Shown in pieces: positions 13,374 through 15,667 of a stretch of DNA of 15,667 bases (positions are counted from its first letter, which is position 1; each line of letters starts with the position of its first letter). This DNA is from Bacteroidales bacterium (GTDB lineage Bacteria > Bacteroidota > Bacteroidia > Bacteroidales > P3). The notes under the pieces are model-generated. The model did not search any database. It was not told where the DNA came from and saw nothing but the letters and a program-made list of their open reading frames with translations. The position numbers were made by a program, and so were the translations under genes. The stretch lies in NCBI GenBank assembly GCA_012837565.1, contig DUQY01000123.1, forward strand, positions 1 through 15,667, in the 5' to 3' direction.

Positions 13374-15082
13374 TCTCCAATTATTTCATTTGCTTTATCT
13401 AATGCTTTTGAGATATGGTCGAAGATAAACTCATCATCTAAATATTTTAAGAAACCAGATTTTATAAGTGTCTCATGTACGTGCGGAGTAACTCCTGAAA
13501 GAATTACTTGTATTTTCTCTTTTTTCGATTTACTACATAAAGATGCTAAGTTCTTTAGTCCTGTTGAATCGATGAAAGGAACTTTTCTCATCCTTATAAT
13601 TCTAACCTTAGGTCTTATCTTGGTTTCATAACTTATTTCATCAAATGTGTTAGCAATGCCAAAGAAGAAAGGTCCATCAATTTCAAATATCTCAATCTTT
13701 TCTGGGATTTGCTCCATCTTTATATCATGACTTTCTTGATCTTCTGTTCGTTTTATTTCGTTTTCAATAACTGTAATTCCGGAAGTGTCCATAACTCGTT
13801 TTATAAATAGAACTGCTGCTATAAGAAGTCCTATTTGAATAGCAATTGTTAGGTCGAAAATAACAGTTAGGAAGAATGTTATTAGAAGAACTAGAACATC
13901 AGATATTGGGTCTTTGAGTATTGAACGGAAAGAACGCCATTCACTCATATTATAAGCAACGAAAACTAATATACCAGCTAAGCAAGCAAATGGAATATAA
14001 GCAGCAAGTGGCATAAGGAAAAGATAAATAAGTAGGAGGAAAACAGCGTGAATTATACCAGCAACAGGAGTTTTCCCACCATTATTAATATTTGTCATAG
14101 TTCTAGCAATTGCACCAGTTACAGGAATACCGCCAAAGAATGGTACAACTATATTAGCAACCCCTTGACCAATTAATTCAGTATTAGAGTGGTGTTTCTT
14201 ACCTGTTACTCCATCAGCAACCATTGCAGACATTAAACTTTCAATAGCACATAGCATTGCAATGGTGAAAGCTGGTGAAAGAAGTAAGCGAATTGATTTT
14301 ATGGTAATTTGAGGGACTACAGGACTTGGAAGTGGTGAACCACCTGAAAGTTCTGGATATTTGTTACCAATTGTTGCAACCTCAATATTAAAATAGTTTT
14401 TTAGAACAAGTGCAAGAATAGTACATAGTATAATAGCAATTAAACTTCCTGGAATTTTCTTAGTAACTCTTTGCCAAGTAAAAGCTATTACAAGGGTTAT
14501 AACTGCAATAAGAGTTGCCCAAATATTAATGGTAGAGAAGTTTTGAAAATAAACTACCCATTTATCTAAAAACTCAGAAGGAACCATAAGTGAGCTTCCA
14601 TCTATAGCAGTTAGTCCAAAGAAATCCTTAATTTGAGTTGAGAAAATAACAACCGCAATTCCAGATGTAAAACCAACAAGAATGGGGTAGGGCATAAATT
14701 TAATAAAATCTCCAAGCTTAAGGACTCCAATAAGAATAAGTATTATACCTGCCAAAACTGTTGCGATAATTAACCCTGGCATTCCAAATTCTGCAATAAT
14801 ACCTGCAATTATAACTATGAATGCACCTGTTGGACCTCCAATTTGGAAGTTAGAACCTCCAAGAAAAGAAACAATAAAACCACCAATAATGGCAGTAATT
14901 AAACCTTGCTGGGGAGAAACTCCGGATGCAATACCAAATGCTATTGCAAGTGGGATTGCTACAATTCCAATTATGATTCCTCCGATTAAATCTTGAACGA
15001 ATAATTTTTTAGAATAAGATCTACTTTTAATCAGTTCAAATAGCTTGGGTTGGAAAACCTCACGTATATTAAATTTTGCCAT
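13370..15082 (-). CDS. SulP-family anion transporter with STAS domain
   Basis: The 570-residue protein starts at the ATG at 15082. The membrane part (about 28-430) has some 12-14 hydrophobic segments, with the SulP landmarks GGSNFQIGGPTGAFIV (75-90), PYPILVGFTSGIAVVIF (131-147), IESLMSAMVADGVTGKKHHSNTELIGQGVAN within 280-310, and PFFGGIPVTGAIARTMTNINNGGKTP (314-339). The C-terminal STAS domain (about 460-565) includes DGPFFFGIANTF and FIDSTGLKNL (503-512), the conserved DSTG loop at 505-508. Family members move sulfate, bicarbonate or other anions across the inner membrane; the substrate cannot be told. It is the first gene of the transcript running into the permease, ATPase and binding-protein genes. 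Its own -7 box lies about 33 bases upstream. Confidence 0.93.
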   Translation of the reverse strand: MAKFNIREVFQPKLFELIKSRSYSKKLFVQDLIGGIIIGIVAIPLAIAFGIASGVSPQQGLITAIIGGFIVSFLGGSNFQIGGPTGAFIVIIAGIIAEFGMPGLIIATVLAGIILILIGVLKLGDFIKFMPYPILVGFTSGIAVVIFSTQIKDFFGLTAIDGSSLMVPSEFLDKWVVYFQNFSTINIWATLIAVITLVIAFTWQRVTKKIPGSLIAIILCTILALVLKNYFNIEVATIGNKYPELSGGSPLPSPVVPQITIKSIRLLLSPAFTIAMLCAIESLMSAMVADGVTGKKHHSNTELIGQGVANIVVPFFGGIPVTGAIARTMTNINNGGKTPVAGIIHAVFLLLIYLFLMPLAAYIPFACLAGILVFVAYNMSEWRSFRSILKDPISDVLVLLITFFLTVIFDLTIAIQIGLLIAAVLFIKRVMDTSGITVIENEIKRTEDQESHDIKMEQIPEKIEIFEIDGPFFFGIANTFDEISYETKIRPKVRIIRMRKVPFIDSTGLKNLASLCSKSKKEKIQVILSGVTPHVHETLIKSGFLKYLDDEFIFDHISKALDKANEIIGE

Positions 15083-15114
15083 TAGAAATTAAAATAATTA
15101 ACGAAAATAAAGTG

Positions 15115-15122
15115 CAAAGGTA
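15115..15122 (-). promoter_or_regulatory. Putative -7 box for the SulP-ABC operon
   Basis: On the minus strand TACCTTTG (15122-15115) matches TAnnTTTG. Transcription would start near 15111, about 29 bases before the ATG at 15082. No TTG at the ideal -33 distance and no long structured leader or riboswitch-like fold are visible in the 206-bp divergent gap. Confidence 0.5.
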
Positions 15123-15252
15123 ATAAAAATAAGCATAGAAGAAGAAAAATATTACTCATTGTTTATACTGAAACCTTCAAGTTATATTGGTATATTTTAC
15201 TTCCAAACACTATTATTTTATAGTAAATCATCTTTTTTTTAGTAAAAAAGAC

Positions 15253-15260
15253 TATCTTTG
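15253..15260 (+). promoter_or_regulatory. Putative -7 box of nusB
   Basis: TATCTTTG at 15253-15260 fits TAnnTTTG and lies 28 bases before the nusB ATG. The -33 position holds a T-run rather than TTG. The T-run and a following A-run (TCTTTTTT...AAAAAAGA) form an imperfect inverted repeat just upstream of the box. Confidence 0.5.
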
Positions 15261-15288
15261 CATCCTTATTTAATATTTTCATAAAAGA

Positions 15289-15667
15289 ATGCTTAATAGA
15301 CATTTTCTTAGAGCAAAGGTTCTTCAATTGCTTTACGCTTTTCAAATCAACGACTGTTCTGATGTAGAGGGACATAAGAAAAAATTGATTGACAGTTTTC
15401 GTCATCTTGTAGATTTACAAACTTATCTGTTTTCTGCTTTAATGGAGTTTCATTCTATTGCTTACGATAAAATGGACGACAATAAACAAAAGATGCTTCC
15501 TACCCCTGAAGATTTAAACCCTAATTTAAAGTTTCTTGAAAATGAGTTTTTCAAAATGCTTTTTGAAGATAAAGGTTTGACCGACAGAGTTAAAAAATTA
15601 AAAATTAACTGGTCGGAAGAAAAAGATATATTGAGAAATATCTTTAAAAGATTTATGGAATCTGACT
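15289..15667 (+). CDS. nusB: Transcription antitermination factor NusB, 3' end outside window
   Basis: The frame opens at the ATG at 15289 and stays open for 126 codons to the window edge. The product begins MLNRHFLRAKVLQLLYAFQ, the NusB N-terminal signature (R-x-L-R-A-K-V-x-Q-x-L-Y-A), followed by LIDSFRHLVDLQTYLFSALMEF and later FFKMLFEDKGLTDRVKKLKINWSEEKDILRNIFK. The Bacteroidota form is about 300 residues, longer than the 140 of Escherichia coli, with an extra middle region as seen here. NusB binds NusE (S10) and boxA RNA to help transcribe rRNA operons. The C-terminal RNA-binding half is not in the window. It is divergent from the SulP gene. Confidence 0.9.
   Translation, partial: MLNRHFLRAKVLQLLYAFQINDCSDVEGHKKKLIDSFRHLVDLQTYLFSALMEFHSIAYDKMDDNKQKMLPTPEDLNPNLKFLENEFFKMLFEDKGLTDRVKKLKINWSEEKDILRNIFKRFMESD

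Noticed and set aside
15083..15288. Cobalamin or other riboswitch ahead of the SulP-ABC operon
   Set aside because: The gap is short, AT-rich and holds divergent promoters; no conserved riboswitch core or long paired leader can be seen.
15163..15405. 80-codon minus-strand frame near the right end
   Set aside because: It lies opposite the start of nusB and across the divergent promoter region; the nusB reading frame explains the sequence.

Overview
The window looks like chromosome of an AT-rich Bacteroidota (Bacteroidetes) organism. Three things show this. A core block carries the Bacteroidota order bamD, rpoZ, coaBC, then a DUF4835/PorD-type secretion gene. Most genes with a readable promoter have a TAnnTTTG -7 box, often with a TTG about 20 bases upstream, as expected for the Bacteroidota primary sigma factor. 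The RNA polymerase omega subunit, NusB and HU-type proteins are the forms seen in this phylum. The PorD-like gene suggests a type IX secretion system and gliding or secretion capacity. No rRNA, tRNA, CRISPR array or recognisable transposase is visible.

Bases 1 to about 4300 are accessory in character and lie on the minus strand: the 5' part of an HU/HIG-domain DNA-binding protein (cut by the window edge), a zinc-ribbon plus Toprim-like protein of the DUF6371 type, a RecA-fold helicase-like ATPase with a C-terminal helix-turn-helix, an unrecognised 263-residue protein, and a broken membrane-peptide gene. The primase-like and helicase-like pair, with a short intergenic region holding hexamer repeats, a 14-bp palindrome and an AT-rich TTTA tract, looks like the replication module of an integrated plasmid or integrative element. 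No integrase is in the window, so the element type is inferred.

Bases 4300 to 5050 are mostly intergenic but structured. A minus-strand promoter bracketed by a 10-bp dyad leads about 100 bases later to a very strong terminator, with no gene between: a candidate small RNA. Divergent from it is a small YD-repeat-like protein with its own promoter, followed by a G-rich degenerate repeat and a bidirectional terminator.

Bases 5050 to 9850 are a minus-strand housekeeping cluster read as bamD, rpoZ, coaBC, porD-like, then a PLP-dependent aminotransferase. It combines outer-membrane protein assembly, transcription, coenzyme A synthesis and secretion, with 3-12 bp gaps or a 4-bp overlap between the first four genes.

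Bases 9850 to 15667 hold a plus-strand DUF62-family (SAM hydroxide adenosyltransferase-like) gene, converging with and overlapping a tightly packed minus-strand operon. That operon is a SulP anion transporter with a STAS domain, then a BtuC/FecCD permease, an ABC ATPase and a BtuF/FepB-type binding lipoprotein. Divergent from the SulP gene is the 5' part of nusB on the plus strand, cut by the right edge. The points most worth a second look are the putative iteron-like origin, the orphan promoter/dyad/terminator unit near 4.45 kb, the altered catalytic residues in the DUF62 protein, and the coupling of a SulP transporter to an ABC importer.
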